Source: Chloroflexota bacterium (GTDB taxonomy: Bacteria > Chloroflexota > Anaerolineae > UBA4142). Taken from it: a stretch of 64,000 bases of DNA. The notes under the pieces were generated by a model. That model did not search any database. It was not told the DNA's origin and saw nothing but the letters and a program-made list of their open reading frames with translations. Both the position numbers and the translations under genes were made by a program. Location of the stretch: NCBI GenBank assembly GCA_016215025.1, contig JACRMI010000104.1, forward strand, positions 1 to 64,000, written 5' to 3'. Below are positions 46,034-54,746 of this stretch, piece after piece; position 1 is the stretch's first letter, and each line of letters starts with the position of its first letter.

Positions 46034-47545
46034 ATGGCAACAGCAAAAGAAGTTGTAGCAGTTAAACCTAGCGGCATGTCGTCCACGATGTGGAAGATTG
46101 CCATCCCGCTGATCTTGTGGGCAGTACTAGTCGTCTACCCACTCATCTTCGGCGTCCCAACAGGTTTGCAAATTCACGCGTGGTGGTATTTCGCCGCCTT
46201 TGTCGCCGTCATCGTCGGCTTAATTCTGGAACCAATTCCTGCGGCAGCCATCGGCTTGATCGGCGTGGCATTCATCGCCACGATGCGCTACGTCAACGCC
46301 AACATCGGTACATCGGTCAACTGGGCGCTCGCCGGTTTCGCCGACACGACCGTGTGGCTGATCTTCGGCGCGTTCGTTTTTTCGATGGGCTATAACAAAA
46401 CTGGACTGGGTCGCCGCGTCGCGTTGCTGCTCGTTCGCACGTTGGGTGGACGAACCCTTGGTCTGGGTTACGCCATCGCACTCGCCGATCTCGTTCTTTC
46501 GCCAGGCACTCCCTCAAACACAGCCCGCAGTGGCGGCACCGTTTTCCCCGTTATTCGAAACATTCCTGCCTTGTACGGTTCAGAACCCAACAGTCCAACT
46601 GCTCGCAAGATCGGATCGTACATCATGTGGACCGCGCTCGCGGCAACCTGCGTGACCTCGTCGATGTTCATTACATCACTCGCGCCCACCGCCGCCGCGC
46701 TAGCCATCGTCAAGACCACGACCAAGTTGGATGTCAACTGGCTTCAGTACGCCATGGGGTTTCTGCCGGTGGGCATCGTTTTGTTTCTGCTCGTTCCCAT
46801 TATTACGTACTTTATCTATCCACCCGAAGTTAAGACGAGCAAGGAAATTCCAACCTGGGCGGCTCAAGAACTAGACAAGATGGGCAAGATCACGACGAAA
46901 GAGATCATCATGATTGGACTGGTCGTTCTTGCGATTTTCTTGTGGATCACCGGATCGAACGCGATGGTCAGCTTGCCGTACTTTGGGTCTAACTTTATCA
47001 ACGCGACGACGGTCGTTCTGCTTGGCATTGCGTTGATGCTCGTTACGGGCATCGTCACCTGGGATGAAATCCTCGCCAACAAAGGCGCATGGAACGTGCT
47101 CGTTTGGTTTGCAACGTTGGTCACATTGGCGAATGGACTGAACACCGTCGGGTTCGTCAAATGGTTCGCCGACCTTGCGTCCGCGCCGTTAAAGGGCTTG
47201 GATCCCATCATGGTCATGGTACTCTTGGTCGCGTTGTTCTTCTTTATCCACTATTTCTTTGCCTCGCTCAGCGCGCACACCAGCGCCGTCTTGCCGTTGG
47301 TGCTTGGCGTCGGGATGAAATTATTGCCTGCCGCGATGATCGCCCCATTTGCCTTGCTGTGCGTCTACGCGCTTGGCTTGATGGGCATCATCAGTCCCTA
47401 TGCGACTGGTCCATCGCCGGTGTACTATGGCAGTGGTTATATCTCGCGCATCGATTTCTGGAAACTCGGCTTGATCTTTGGTTTGATCTTCCTCGCTGGG
47501 TTGCTAATTATCGGCGTGCCGTATCTGTTGAACGTGAAACTGTAA
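46034..47545 (+). CDS. DASS-family dicarboxylate (malate/2-oxoglutarate/citrate-type) transporter
   Basis: 503 residues with about 12-14 membrane helices and an excellent ribosome site (GAGGAGG). Motifs GLILEPIPAAAIGLIG, DLVLSPGTPSNTARSGGTVF (the SNT substrate/Na+ site) and SPYATGPSPVYYGSGYI (a late ATGPS repeat) place it with the SodiT1/CitT/TtdT branch, which carries malate, 2-oxoglutarate, citrate or tartrate. Its position after the TtuC/DmlA-type dehydrogenase suggests it imports D-malate or tartrate. Confidence 0.9.
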   Translation: MATAKEVVAVKPSGMSSTMWKIAIPLILWAVLVVYPLIFGVPTGLQIHAWWYFAAFVAVIVGLILEPIPAAAIGLIGVAFIATMRYVNANIGTSVNWALAGFADTTVWLIFGAFVFSMGYNKTGLGRRVALLLVRTLGGRTLGLGYAIALADLVLSPGTPSNTARSGGTVFPVIRNIPALYGSEPNSPTARKIGSYIMWTALAATCVTSSMFITSLAPTAAALAIVKTTTKLDVNWLQYAMGFLPVGIVLFLLVPIITYFIYPPEVKTSKEIPTWAAQELDKMGKITTKEIIMIGLVVLAIFLWITGSNAMVSLPYFGSNFINATTVVLLGIALMLVTGIVTWDEILANKGAWNVLVWFATLVTLANGLNTVGFVKWFADLASAPLKGLDPIMVMVLLVALFFFIHYFFASLSAHTSAVLPLVLGVGMKLLPAAMIAPFALLCVYALGLMGIISPYATGPSPVYYGSGYISRIDFWKLGLIFGLIFLAGLLIIGVPYLLNVKL

Positions 47546-47551
47546 TAGAAG

Positions 47552-47599
47552 AAAAAAGTGCGACGCACCCGCTTTGCGAAGGTGCGTCGCACTTTTTTT
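47552..47599. terminator. Strong bidirectional terminator
   Basis: An 18-bp perfect stem (47552-47569 with 47581-47598) has A- and T-runs at its ends. It serves both the transporter gene and the convergent HAD gene. Confidence 0.9.
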
Positions 47600-47600
47600 C

Positions 47601-48272
47601 TTATCGAATCACTTGCCAATTCTTTTCCTGCGCGTACGCAGCTAGCTCCACATCGGGATAAACCGCCGTCGGATGCCCGACCATCTCAAAGAGCGACAAG
47701 TCGCTGTAGGAGTCGGCGTACGCATAGCTCGCCTTAAAATCGATTTCGATTCCTTGCGCTTGCAGAAACTCGCGCGCCAGTTTCGCTTTATCGACGCCCA
47801 TGCACACCGGCGGAATCACACGCCCGGTGTATCGACCATTAACAAATTCGACTTCTGTGCCGACGGTGCCGGTCACGTCGAGATTTTCGCCCAACACTTG
47901 AAGCGTCGGCGCAAGCATGGCGGACACCAGAATGACGACGTGACCTTGCGCGAGGTGGTCACGCAAGCACGCAATAATGTCGTTCAAGCCGGTCGGTTCG
48001 ATGTACTGCTCCGCAACCCATCGAAACGCCGCGTCACCTTGCGCTTGATCGTACCCTTGTACGAGCATTCCAAGCGTCGAGACCCACGGCTTGCGAAAGT
48101 TTTCTTCGTCGATCAAACTAAGCTTGCGCAAGAGCATCAATGGCAGATTGCGCATCCAATAGAATCGCGCGTCATTCTTGCGACCATGCTCGCTGGCGTA
48201 TTGCACCAAACCGCGCCACATGTTCGCCTTGTACAACGTTCCGTCTACATCGAAAAATGCGCCTATTTTCAT
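47601..48272 (-). CDS. HAD-superfamily IB hydrolase (SerB-like phosphatase)
   Basis: 223 residues. HAD motif I is FFDVDGTLYK (nucleophile Asp8), motif II is VILVSAM (Ser), motif III a Lys in VDKAKLARE, and motif IV YADSYSDLSLFE. An alpha-helical cap (about 20-85) follows motif I, as in subfamily IB (phosphoserine phosphatase and related). It probably dephosphorylates a small metabolite or lipid headgroup. The gene stands alone, convergent to the transporter gene. Confidence 0.88.
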   Translation of the reverse strand: MKIGAFFDVDGTLYKANMWRGLVQYASEHGRKNDARFYWMRNLPLMLLRKLSLIDEENFRKPWVSTLGMLVQGYDQAQGDAAFRWVAEQYIEPTGLNDIIACLRDHLAQGHVVILVSAMLAPTLQVLGENLDVTGTVGTEVEFVNGRYTGRVIPPVCMGVDKAKLAREFLQAQGIEIDFKASYAYADSYSDLSLFEMVGHPTAVYPDVELAAYAQEKNWQVIR

Positions 48273-48446
48273 GCATAACCTCGAAGGTGAGGGCGAAGCA
48301 TTCGTCTTGTGAATCTATGCGGACATGGCGATTGCCAATCGGCAGACCTTTTCACCGGTCGGTGCTTTAGACGAACGCTTCGCCCTACAGAATGCGCCGA
48401 TTATAGCACATGCGAAGGATGATTTCCAATCCGTTATCGTTTGTGT

Positions 48447-48452
48447 TATAAT
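48447..48452 (+). promoter_or_regulatory. Candidate -10 box for the metallo-hydrolase gene
   Basis: A perfect TATAAT at 48447-48452 with a poor -35 (TTTCCA at 48424-48429, spacer 17), 28 bases before the ATG. Confidence 0.5.
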
Positions 48453-48480
48453 CCGCCCAACTTACCCCAGGAGGTTGACG

Positions 48481-49164
48481 ATGTCTGTAAAGCTCACATG
48501 GCTTGGGCACGCGTGTTGGAAGATAGATAACACCAAGAGCACTCTCCTGATCGACCCCTTCCTCTCTGGCAATCCGGTTGCACCAATCACCGCCGAACAA
48601 ATCAAACCCGATTTTATCCTCGTCTCGCATGGACACGGCGATCATTTGGGCGATACGGTCAATATCGCCAAGCGCACTGGCGCAACGGTCCTGAGCAACT
48701 TTGAAATTGCCTCTTATTGCGAAGGACAAGGTTGCAAAGCGCATCCGCTCCATATTGGCGGCAGTCGCGCCTTTCCCTTTGGGCGACTCAAACTGACGAT
48801 TGCGCATCATGGCTCGTCATTTCCCGATGGGCGCTACGCGGGCAATCCAGCCGGATTCCTCATTACGATTGGCAAAACGAAGATATACGACGCGGGCGAC
48901 ACCGGTTTGTTCTACGATATGAAACTCATCGGCGAAGAAGGCATCGACATTGCCCTCTTGCCGATCGGCGATAATTTCACGATGGGCCCCGAAGACGCAG
49001 TGCGGGCAGCAAAACTCCTCAAGCCCAAAGTGATGATCCCAATGCACTATAACACGTTCGAGCTGATCGCGCAGGATTCCAAATCGTTTGCCTCGCAGAT
49101 GAAAAAAGCATTGCCCCGAACCAAAGTTGTGCTGTTGAAACCGGGCGAATCATTTTCAATCTAA
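48481..49164 (+). CDS. UPF0173 metallo-beta-lactamase-fold hydrolase
   Basis: 227 residues from the ATG at 48481, with CAGGAGG 7 bases upstream; the earlier frame start lies in front of the promoter. The metal-binding motif SHGHGDHLGD (HxHxDH) is at about 44-53, DAGDTG later, and a C-terminal PMHYNTF supplies a further His. It matches the UPF0173/YtkL family of predicted metal-dependent hydrolases (tRNase Z-like fold); the substrate is unknown. Confidence 0.88.
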   Translation: MSVKLTWLGHACWKIDNTKSTLLIDPFLSGNPVAPITAEQIKPDFILVSHGHGDHLGDTVNIAKRTGATVLSNFEIASYCEGQGCKAHPLHIGGSRAFPFGRLKLTIAHHGSSFPDGRYAGNPAGFLITIGKTKIYDAGDTGLFYDMKLIGEEGIDIALLPIGDNFTMGPEDAVRAAKLLKPKVMIPMHYNTFELIAQDSKSFASQMKKALPRTKVVLLKPGESFSI

Positions 49165-49242
49165 GTCGACAGTAGACAGTAGACAGTCGACAGACAAACA
49201 CTTACTGGCGACTGTTGACTGTTGACTGGCTACTGATTTTTT
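49165..49242. repeat. Short-word inverted repeat (ACAGTAG/GACTGTT)
   Basis: GTCGACAGTAGACAGTAGAC faces CGACTGTTGACTGTTGACTG, giving a long imperfect hairpin that fills the gap before the hbd-like gene. The same class as at 34620. Confidence 0.7.
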
Positions 49243-49256
49243 AAGGAGGAAGGTCA

Positions 49257-50114
49257 ATGGAGATCAAAACAGTAGGTGTAGTCGGCTGCGGCTTGATGGG
49301 CAGCGGCATCGTCGAGTTGTGCGCCAAGGGTGGCTATAACGTCATCGTGCGCGAAATCAACGACGATTTTCTGAACAAAGGTTTATCGCGCATTCAAAAC
49401 TCAATGGCGGGCGCGGTCAAGCGCGGCAAGCTGTCTGAGCCGGACCGCGATGCGGCGTGGGGTCGAATCAAAGGCACGACGCAGATGGCAGACCTCGCCG
49501 GAGTCGATCTAGCAATTGAAGCCGCCATCGAAAATCTCGATCTCAAGAAATCAATTTTCAAAGAACTCGATCAGGTTACGCGCCCCGAAGTGATCCTCGC
49601 GTCGAATACCTCGTCGCTTGCCGTCACCGAAATGGCAAGCATGACCAAGCGCCAAGACAAAGTTCTCGGCTTGCATTTCTTCAATCCCGTTCCCGTGATG
49701 CCCTTGCTCGAAATGGTGCGCACGTTCCTCACGAGCGAGGAGACGTACCAGACCACGCGCAAATTCGGCGAAGGACTGGGCAAGACCGTCATCGTTTCAA
49801 AGGACGCCCCAGGCTTTATCGTCAACGCGTTGCTCATTCCGTACTTGCTCGACGCGGTGCGCATGTACGAAAACGGTTTCGCATCGAAAGAAGATATCGA
49901 CACCGGTATCAAGCTCGGCTTGGCGCATCCCATGGGTCCGCTAACGCTCCTCGATTTTGTCGGTCTCGACACGACGCTCTTTATTGCTGACGAAATGTTC
50001 AAAGAATTAAAGGACATTCGTTTTGCCGCGCCTGCGCTTTTGCGCCGAATGGTCACCGCGGGATATAATGGACGCAAGAGTGGCAAGGGGTTCTACGATT
50101 ATTCGAGCAAGTAG
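49257..50114 (+). CDS. hbd: 3-hydroxybutyryl-CoA dehydrogenase
   Basis: 285 residues, the usual length. The NAD-binding GVVGCGLMGSGI is at 7-18, and EAAIENLDLKK, ASNTSSLAVTEMA, GLHFFNPVPVMPLLE (active-site His) and NALLIPYLLDAV are family motifs. It interconverts 3-hydroxybutyryl-CoA and acetoacetyl-CoA in butyrate, fatty-acid or PHB metabolism. A GGAGGAAGGTCA ribosome site precedes the ATG. It is the last housekeeping-type gene before the accessory region. Confidence 0.92.
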   Translation: MEIKTVGVVGCGLMGSGIVELCAKGGYNVIVREINDDFLNKGLSRIQNSMAGAVKRGKLSEPDRDAAWGRIKGTTQMADLAGVDLAIEAAIENLDLKKSIFKELDQVTRPEVILASNTSSLAVTEMASMTKRQDKVLGLHFFNPVPVMPLLEMVRTFLTSEETYQTTRKFGEGLGKTVIVSKDAPGFIVNALLIPYLLDAVRMYENGFASKEDIDTGIKLGLAHPMGPLTLLDFVGLDTTLFIADEMFKELKDIRFAAPALLRRMVTAGYNGRKSGKGFYDYSSK

Positions 50115-50165
50115 ATAGTAGTCAGAATTCAGAAGCCAGAATTCAGTAGCCAGCGGTCAGACGAA
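50112..50165. repeat. Short-word repeat (CAGAATTCAGAAGCCAG)
   Basis: Repeated CAG-starting words (CAGAATTCAGAAGCCAGAAT, then TTCAGTAGCCAGCGGTCAG). A related stretch (TTCTGGCTTCTGAATACTG) lies at about 53230 on the other side of the STAND gene, in inverted orientation. Confidence 0.55.
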
Positions 50166-50224
50166 AGTGTGGCGGCTGGCTATTCGCTAAGTATGACCTA
50201 GCAAAGTTTTGTGAGTAAACATCT

Positions 50225-53155
50225 ATGCCTCTCCCTGGTGGAGCAACAGATAAATTTGGCAATCGGTATGAAGGCATCTGGACAGTTAGGTGCATGATAG
50301 ATGTTTTGTCAGCGCATGCGGATTCGATTCGGCTTGAACCCCCTGGTGCAGACGGAGAAGGAATAGAATTCTGGCTCAAAAGAGGTAACCAACTAGAATA
50401 TCATCAGGTCAAAAGACAGAATAGCCCAAGTGGCAATTGGACAGTAGCCGACTTGGACAACAAAGGTGTTCTAAAGCACATTTGGGACAAACTACAAGAC
50501 CCTTTGTCTTCGTTTGTTTTCGTTTCAACAAATTCAGCCTCACAGATGGAAGAACTAGGTGACAGAAGCAAGCGCTCAATATCGTTGGATGAATTCAAGA
50601 GGGAATTTGTCAAAGCCAAGACCGTTTATGAAATCTTCAATGAATTACGCAAACGTTGGAATAATTGTACTGAACAACAAGCGTATTCCATTCTACGCCG
50701 ACTAGGTATTGAAACAACAAGTGAAAGACTCCTAAGGTCAACCGTAGAAGTAGAATTGAGAACTCTCATTGATGGAAATGCGGCAAATGCAGTAGACGTG
50801 TTGGCACAATTCGCCTTGGACAAAGTCCATCATCAACTCAGTGCTGAAGATATATGGAAGCATCTTGAAAGCCGTGGATTTTCTCGTCGCCAAGAACCTA
50901 AAACAGATTTGCTAACTGGCGATTTTGGATTACCAGTTCCTGCTTATTTCATTGGGCGCGACAAGATTCTGGAAGAACTTGCTCAAGCCATAAATCAAAA
51001 TTCTACAGTCGTGGTCGGTGGTTTGGCAGGTATTGGCAAGACATATCTTATATCGAAGTATGTCGAGGGTCTTGATATCAGCTGGAAGGTTTTGTGGTTT
51101 GATTGTGGGCAATACGGGCAAATTGAAAAGGCATTGCTTCGGATAGCCGAATTCCTTAGTTTTACGTTCGGAGATGAAACATTACTCACATTGTTAAAAA
51201 GTCCGCTTATCAACTTAGAGAGACAAGTCGAGGTGGCGGCGAAAATTTGTGATAAATATCAATGCACACTTGTTTGGGATAGTTTTGACCCTGAGAAACA
51301 TACAGCCCTATTTCCGCTGTTTCGAGAATGCAATCGACTTTTTCAAGCTGGCAAACTCCTAATCACCGCACGTACATCATTTGAATTTTCTGCCGCCACA
51401 AATCCCATCTACAATTTAATAGTGCCTCCTCTAACTCAACAGGAAGGTATCGAGTTATTGCGCTATTACTTTCTTCGGCTTGGGCTTGAAAGCTATTCAG
51501 ACGAAATACTCGCACAAGCCCACGAAAGAGTCGCTGGTCATCCATATTTCTTGAGCAGACTCGCTGTCTTGTCAGAAACGTTTCCATTGCCTGAGATATT
51601 GAAGTCACTACCACAACTTCAATCACAAATTCAGGATTACCTGCAGGAGCAGGTTTTCAATCAACTCGCTGATGGAGCTAAAAGCCTTATTCAAAATTTT
51701 TCAGTATTACGAAAACCTTTCACACTAACAGCTGTCCATAATTTCGACGCTACACCTAATGCGCTTGGCTTCTTTGAGATTCTGTTGAGAAAATTTCTTA
51801 TCACCCGAACTGCTAAGAATGCGCCGTATTACGAGATTCATGACTTGGTTCGAGAATATGCTCTATCTCAACTTTCTGTCGAACAGAAGAAGCTTGCTCA
51901 TGGTCAGGCAACAAATTACTACGAAACGCTTTCCCCAAGAACATATACTGATGGAATAGAAATGGTCAACCATGCACTCGAAGCTGATCTGCAGGATCGG
52001 GCATATGAGGCAGCAAGGCATGTTGTAAGTTCGGCTTTACATGACGGACTGCTAGATCTTGTAATAGATCTAACCTCGCAACTGTTCAAAGATGAACGAG
52101 CCAAGGGTTGGAGTGAAGTTCACTTCGCGCGGGGACGCGCTTTGCGCTTCAAACGGAATTTCTCGGATGCCTTGAAGAGCTATGAAAATGCATTGCGATA
52201 TGCTCGTGACGAGCATATCGTCGAGCATTCCAAAGTGGAAATTGCAAGCACGCTAGTCTTACAAGCAGAGCAACATGAAAGAAAAGGGAATATTTCCAAA
52301 GCGAAGAAACTTTATGGGGGGCTTGTACAAAGCAGAAACGTCGAAACACAGGTTGCTGGGTTAACATCCCTTGGCTATCTAAACATCCAAGGTGATCAGC
52401 AAAATAAAGGGATAGCGCAATTGAATCAAGCGTTAAAATTAGCCGAAAAGGCACAATTGAAACGGAACATTAGACAGATATGCCAAGCTTTAGGTTTTGC
52501 TTATACTAATATCGAAAATGAAAAAGCAACGCAATATTTAGAACGAGCGAACACAATTAGGCAAGAAACCAATCTTGAATATGGTGGCCAAGATATCGAT
52601 GCAGATTATCATTTGTTTGAGGCGCTTGCAAATCTCTACAATTCAGAAAATCGTTTTGAGGATGCTGTAACTCCTTCAGAGGAGTGTGTGTCTATAGATA
52701 GGAAACTCCATCTCGAAGAACGATTGGCACTTTCCCTTTTCCAGCTTGGAAAAAATAACTGCCGCCTAAAAAGATTTGAGAGTGCAAGAAATGCCTTGCA
52801 GGAAAGCTTATTGTTGATCAGAAAACTAAAGTTGCAAGGAGATCCTGAAACGCAAACTCTTTTATGGCTGGCAACCGCCTTATGGAATTTGCAACAATTT
52901 GAACTGGCGATCGAAACCATACTCCATTATAATTTCCTTCACCAACCCACAAAAGGATTTTCTAGCAGGCATGTTGTCGTACGTGAAGCCGACTTGGTTA
53001 ATGAGAGCAGAATAGATTATGATGAAAAATCGGTTCATATGTTAGTTCTACCTAGAATGTATGATTTTGAAAACTTAGAACAGTGGAACCAACAAATAAT
53101 TAGTCGCCGTCCAGAACTAGCAACAGTCCTGCCCGTACTTCTTCATAAACGATAA
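50225..53155 (+). CDS. Putative PD-(D/E)xK nuclease - STAND ATPase - TPR protein (defence-like)
   Basis: 976 residues. The N-terminal about 130 residues contain ATDKFGNRYEG (E16) and GEGIEFW (E48) followed by EYHQVKRQ (Q61, K63), a spacing that fits a PD-(D/E)xK nuclease of the kind found in Cap4/DUF4297 and Avs-type proteins. A helical linker leads to the STAND/NB-ARC ATPase with FIGRDKILEEL, Walker A GGLAGIGKT (265-273), Walker B-like TLVWDSFD (348-355) and LLITARTSF (about 378-386), a winged-helix region (about 480-570), then TPR-like repeats to about 900. The gene is noticeably more AT-rich than its neighbours and flanked by repeats, implying transfer. I infer a sensor-activated nuclease of antiphage type; no partner gene is obvious. 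Confidence 0.8.
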   Translation: MPLPGGATDKFGNRYEGIWTVRCMIDVLSAHADSIRLEPPGADGEGIEFWLKRGNQLEYHQVKRQNSPSGNWTVADLDNKGVLKHIWDKLQDPLSSFVFVSTNSASQMEELGDRSKRSISLDEFKREFVKAKTVYEIFNELRKRWNNCTEQQAYSILRRLGIETTSERLLRSTVEVELRTLIDGNAANAVDVLAQFALDKVHHQLSAEDIWKHLESRGFSRRQEPKTDLLTGDFGLPVPAYFIGRDKILEELAQAINQNSTVVVGGLAGIGKTYLISKYVEGLDISWKVLWFDCGQYGQIEKALLRIAEFLSFTFGDETLLTLLKSPLINLERQVEVAAKICDKYQCTLVWDSFDPEKHTALFPLFRECNRLFQAGKLLITARTSFEFSAATNPIYNLIVPPLTQQEGIELLRYYFLRLGLESYSDEILAQAHERVAGHPYFLSRLAVLSETFPLPEILKSLPQLQSQIQDYLQEQVFNQLADGAKSLIQNFSVLRKPFTLTAVHNFDATPNALGFFEILLRKFLITRTAKNAPYYEIHDLVREYALSQLSVEQKKLAHGQATNYYETLSPRTYTDGIEMVNHALEADLQDRAYEAARHVVSSALHDGLLDLVIDLTSQLFKDERAKGWSEVHFARGRALRFKRNFSDALKSYENALRYARDEHIVEHSKVEIASTLVLQAEQHERKGNISKAKKLYGGLVQSRNVETQVAGLTSLGYLNIQGDQQNKGIAQLNQALKLAEKAQLKRNIRQICQALGFAYTNIENEKATQYLERANTIRQETNLEYGGQDIDADYHLFEALANLYNSENRFEDAVTPSEECVSIDRKLHLEERLALSLFQLGKNNCRLKRFESARNALQESLLLIRKLKLQGDPETQTLLWLATALWNLQQFELAIETILHYNFLHQPTKGFSSRHVVVREADLVNESRIDYDEKSVHMLVLPRMYDFENLEQWNQQIISRRPELATVLPVLLHKR

Positions 53156-53265
53156 AGGAATTGTTGCCAAGCGAAATAAAAATCATCTCAAGAAAGCCAT
53201 GCCATCGATTAAAATCGACTTGCATTTCACATTCTGGCTTCTGAATACTGCCCTTCGGAGATCCA

Positions 53266-54030
53266 ATGCTCAAGCGGAAGTTGCTACTAAATACAATACC
53301 TCTCGTTGTCGTCGTTGTCGTTATCGCATTAATTCGTGATTATGTGCTGCGCATTCCAGGCGTCATCGAGTTTAGCGAAGTTGCGCCGCTCCTCGCAGCC
53401 GTCGCCCTCATCGTCGGCTTTATGCTTGCCGGCGTTCTCGCCGACTACAAAGAGAGCGAGAAAATCCCAGGCGAAATCGCTACCACGTTGGAAACCATCG
53501 GCGATACCGTGCGAACGGTTAGCATGCTCAATCAGCAAGCTAATGTCAGCGACTTTGATTCAAAATTTCGCGCGCTCGTCGCCACCGTGGATGATTGGTT
53601 CGCGCAGCGCGTGGCTGTGGAAAAATGTTATGCAACGCTAGATGATTTTCGTCACGTCGTCGAAACGATGCACAATGCGGCGGGTGTCAACTACGCCATT
53701 CGTGGACTCGCCGAAATGCACAATCTTCGCCGATTGATTACGCGCGTCGATGTGGTTTCGCGCACGTCGTTTCTACCGGTGGGCTATGCCCTGCTCGACC
53801 TGTTGGTGGGAACGACGCTGGCGCTCTTGTTGATTTCAAATTACAAGACGGCGATGGCAGAATATTTCCTGATCTCGCTATTCTCCCTGATCTACCTTTA
53901 CCTGGTCCGCCTCATTCGCGATGTCGATGCACCCTTTGCGTATTCTTCTGCGAACGTCGCAGGGTCGGCTGAAGTCGATCCCTACCCGCTACGCGAATAC
54001 CGTCGGCGCTTGGAATCGACCATCAAATAA
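53266..54030 (+). CDS. Membrane protein with central helical domain, unknown
   Basis: 254 residues with GGAG before the ATG. Two N-terminal helices (about 8-26 and 39-60), a cytoplasmic helical stretch of about 100 residues (IPGEIATTLETIGDTV ... FRALVATVDDWFAQRV), then two helices (about 170-190 and 197-216) and a proline-containing tail (DPYPLREYRRRLE). The layout recalls bestrophin-like/DUF4239 proteins, but no signature is clear. It is followed closely by a small membrane protein gene (29 bp). Confidence 0.65.
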   Translation: MLKRKLLLNTIPLVVVVVVIALIRDYVLRIPGVIEFSEVAPLLAAVALIVGFMLAGVLADYKESEKIPGEIATTLETIGDTVRTVSMLNQQANVSDFDSKFRALVATVDDWFAQRVAVEKCYATLDDFRHVVETMHNAAGVNYAIRGLAEMHNLRRLITRVDVVSRTSFLPVGYALLDLLVGTTLALLLISNYKTAMAEYFLISLFSLIYLYLVRLIRDVDAPFAYSSANVAGSAEVDPYPLREYRRRLESTIK

Positions 54031-54059
54031 TTCCCCTTTCGATTGAACGACGAGGAAAA

Positions 54060-54281
54060 ATGAGTAACACCCCAAATCAAACCAATGGAAAACAAATGGT
54101 TCTAAAGGCGCTCAAGACCATTGGCGTTTTTGTGCTGATCTGCTTCATCGGTTTTTGGGCACTCCTCTCCGATAAGATGGACAACCTCGGATCGATTTGG
54201 TGGATCGTCGGGTTGATTGCGCTGGCTCTCACACTTGCGCTCAGACCCTGGCAAGGTTCAGAATCGTCCGATAAAAAGTAA
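54060..54281 (+). CDS. Small two-helix membrane protein, unknown
   Basis: 73 residues with ACGAGGAAAA before the ATG. Two hydrophobic segments (about 16-34 and 43-61) and charged ends (SSDKK). It probably belongs to the same transcript as the 254-residue membrane protein. No family recognised. Confidence 0.55.
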   Translation: MSNTPNQTNGKQMVLKALKTIGVFVLICFIGFWALLSDKMDNLGSIWWIVGLIALALTLALRPWQGSESSDKK

Positions 54282-54293
54282 GGAGGAGTTTCG

Positions 54294-54377
54294 ATGTCTG
54301 AGAACGAAAATCAGCATCGCCGCGTACGGACGGTTACTTGGCAAGCCCCACACGCCAACGCGCGAAACGCCATGTGA
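54294..54377 (+). CDS. 27-codon open frame with strong ribosome site, possible gene remnant
   Basis: The ATG at 54294 has GGAGGAG 6 bases upstream, better than that of the following gene, and the stop is 3 bases before the cupin ATG, which itself has no ribosome site. The peptide begins MSENENQHRRVRTVTWQAPH. This looks like the first residues of PaaI-type thioesterases, so it may be the stump of a deleted gene now serving as a translational leader for the cupin. The thioesterase resemblance is my impression from a very short stretch. Confidence 0.45.
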   Translation: MSENENQHRRVRTVTWQAPHANARNAM

Positions 54378-54380
54378 CAA

Positions 54381-54746
54381 ATGACCTATTCCACCATCAA
54401 CCTTCAAGATAAACTGAACAAGTTCTCCGAGCATTGGTCGCCCAAAATCATCGCGCGGATGAATGACTATCACTTCAAGCTGGTCAAGATTCAAGGCGAT
54501 TTCGTTTGGCACAGCCACGCCGAGACCGACGAAGTCTTTATCGTGCTCGAAGGCGAGATGCGAATCGAGTTTCGCGATGGTAAGGTTGATCTTCACGCGA
54601 ATGAAATGTTCGTCGTCCCAAAAGGTATCGAGCATAGACCGTACGCCGGGCAAGAATGCAAAATATTGCTCATCGAACCGGCAGGCACAGTCAACACCGG
54701 AAATGCGGGCGGCGAGTTGACAGCAGACAACGATACATGGATATGA
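54381..54746 (+). CDS. Cupin-domain protein
   Basis: 121 residues, a single cupin barrel. Cupin motif 1 is seen as [20 protein letters not shown] (metal ligands His, His, Glu) and motif 2 as [14 protein letters not shown] (His), so a metal site is complete. It could be an isomerase, dioxygenase or binding protein; the substrate is unknown. Translation appears coupled to the 27-codon frame in front. The stop overlaps the start of the next gene. Confidence 0.85.
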   Translation: MTYSTINLQDKLNKFSEHWSPKIIARMNDYHFKLVKIQGDFVWHSHAETDEVFIVLEGEMRIEFRDGKVDLHANEMFVVPKGIEHRPYAGQECKILLIEPAGTVNTGNAGGELTADNDTWI

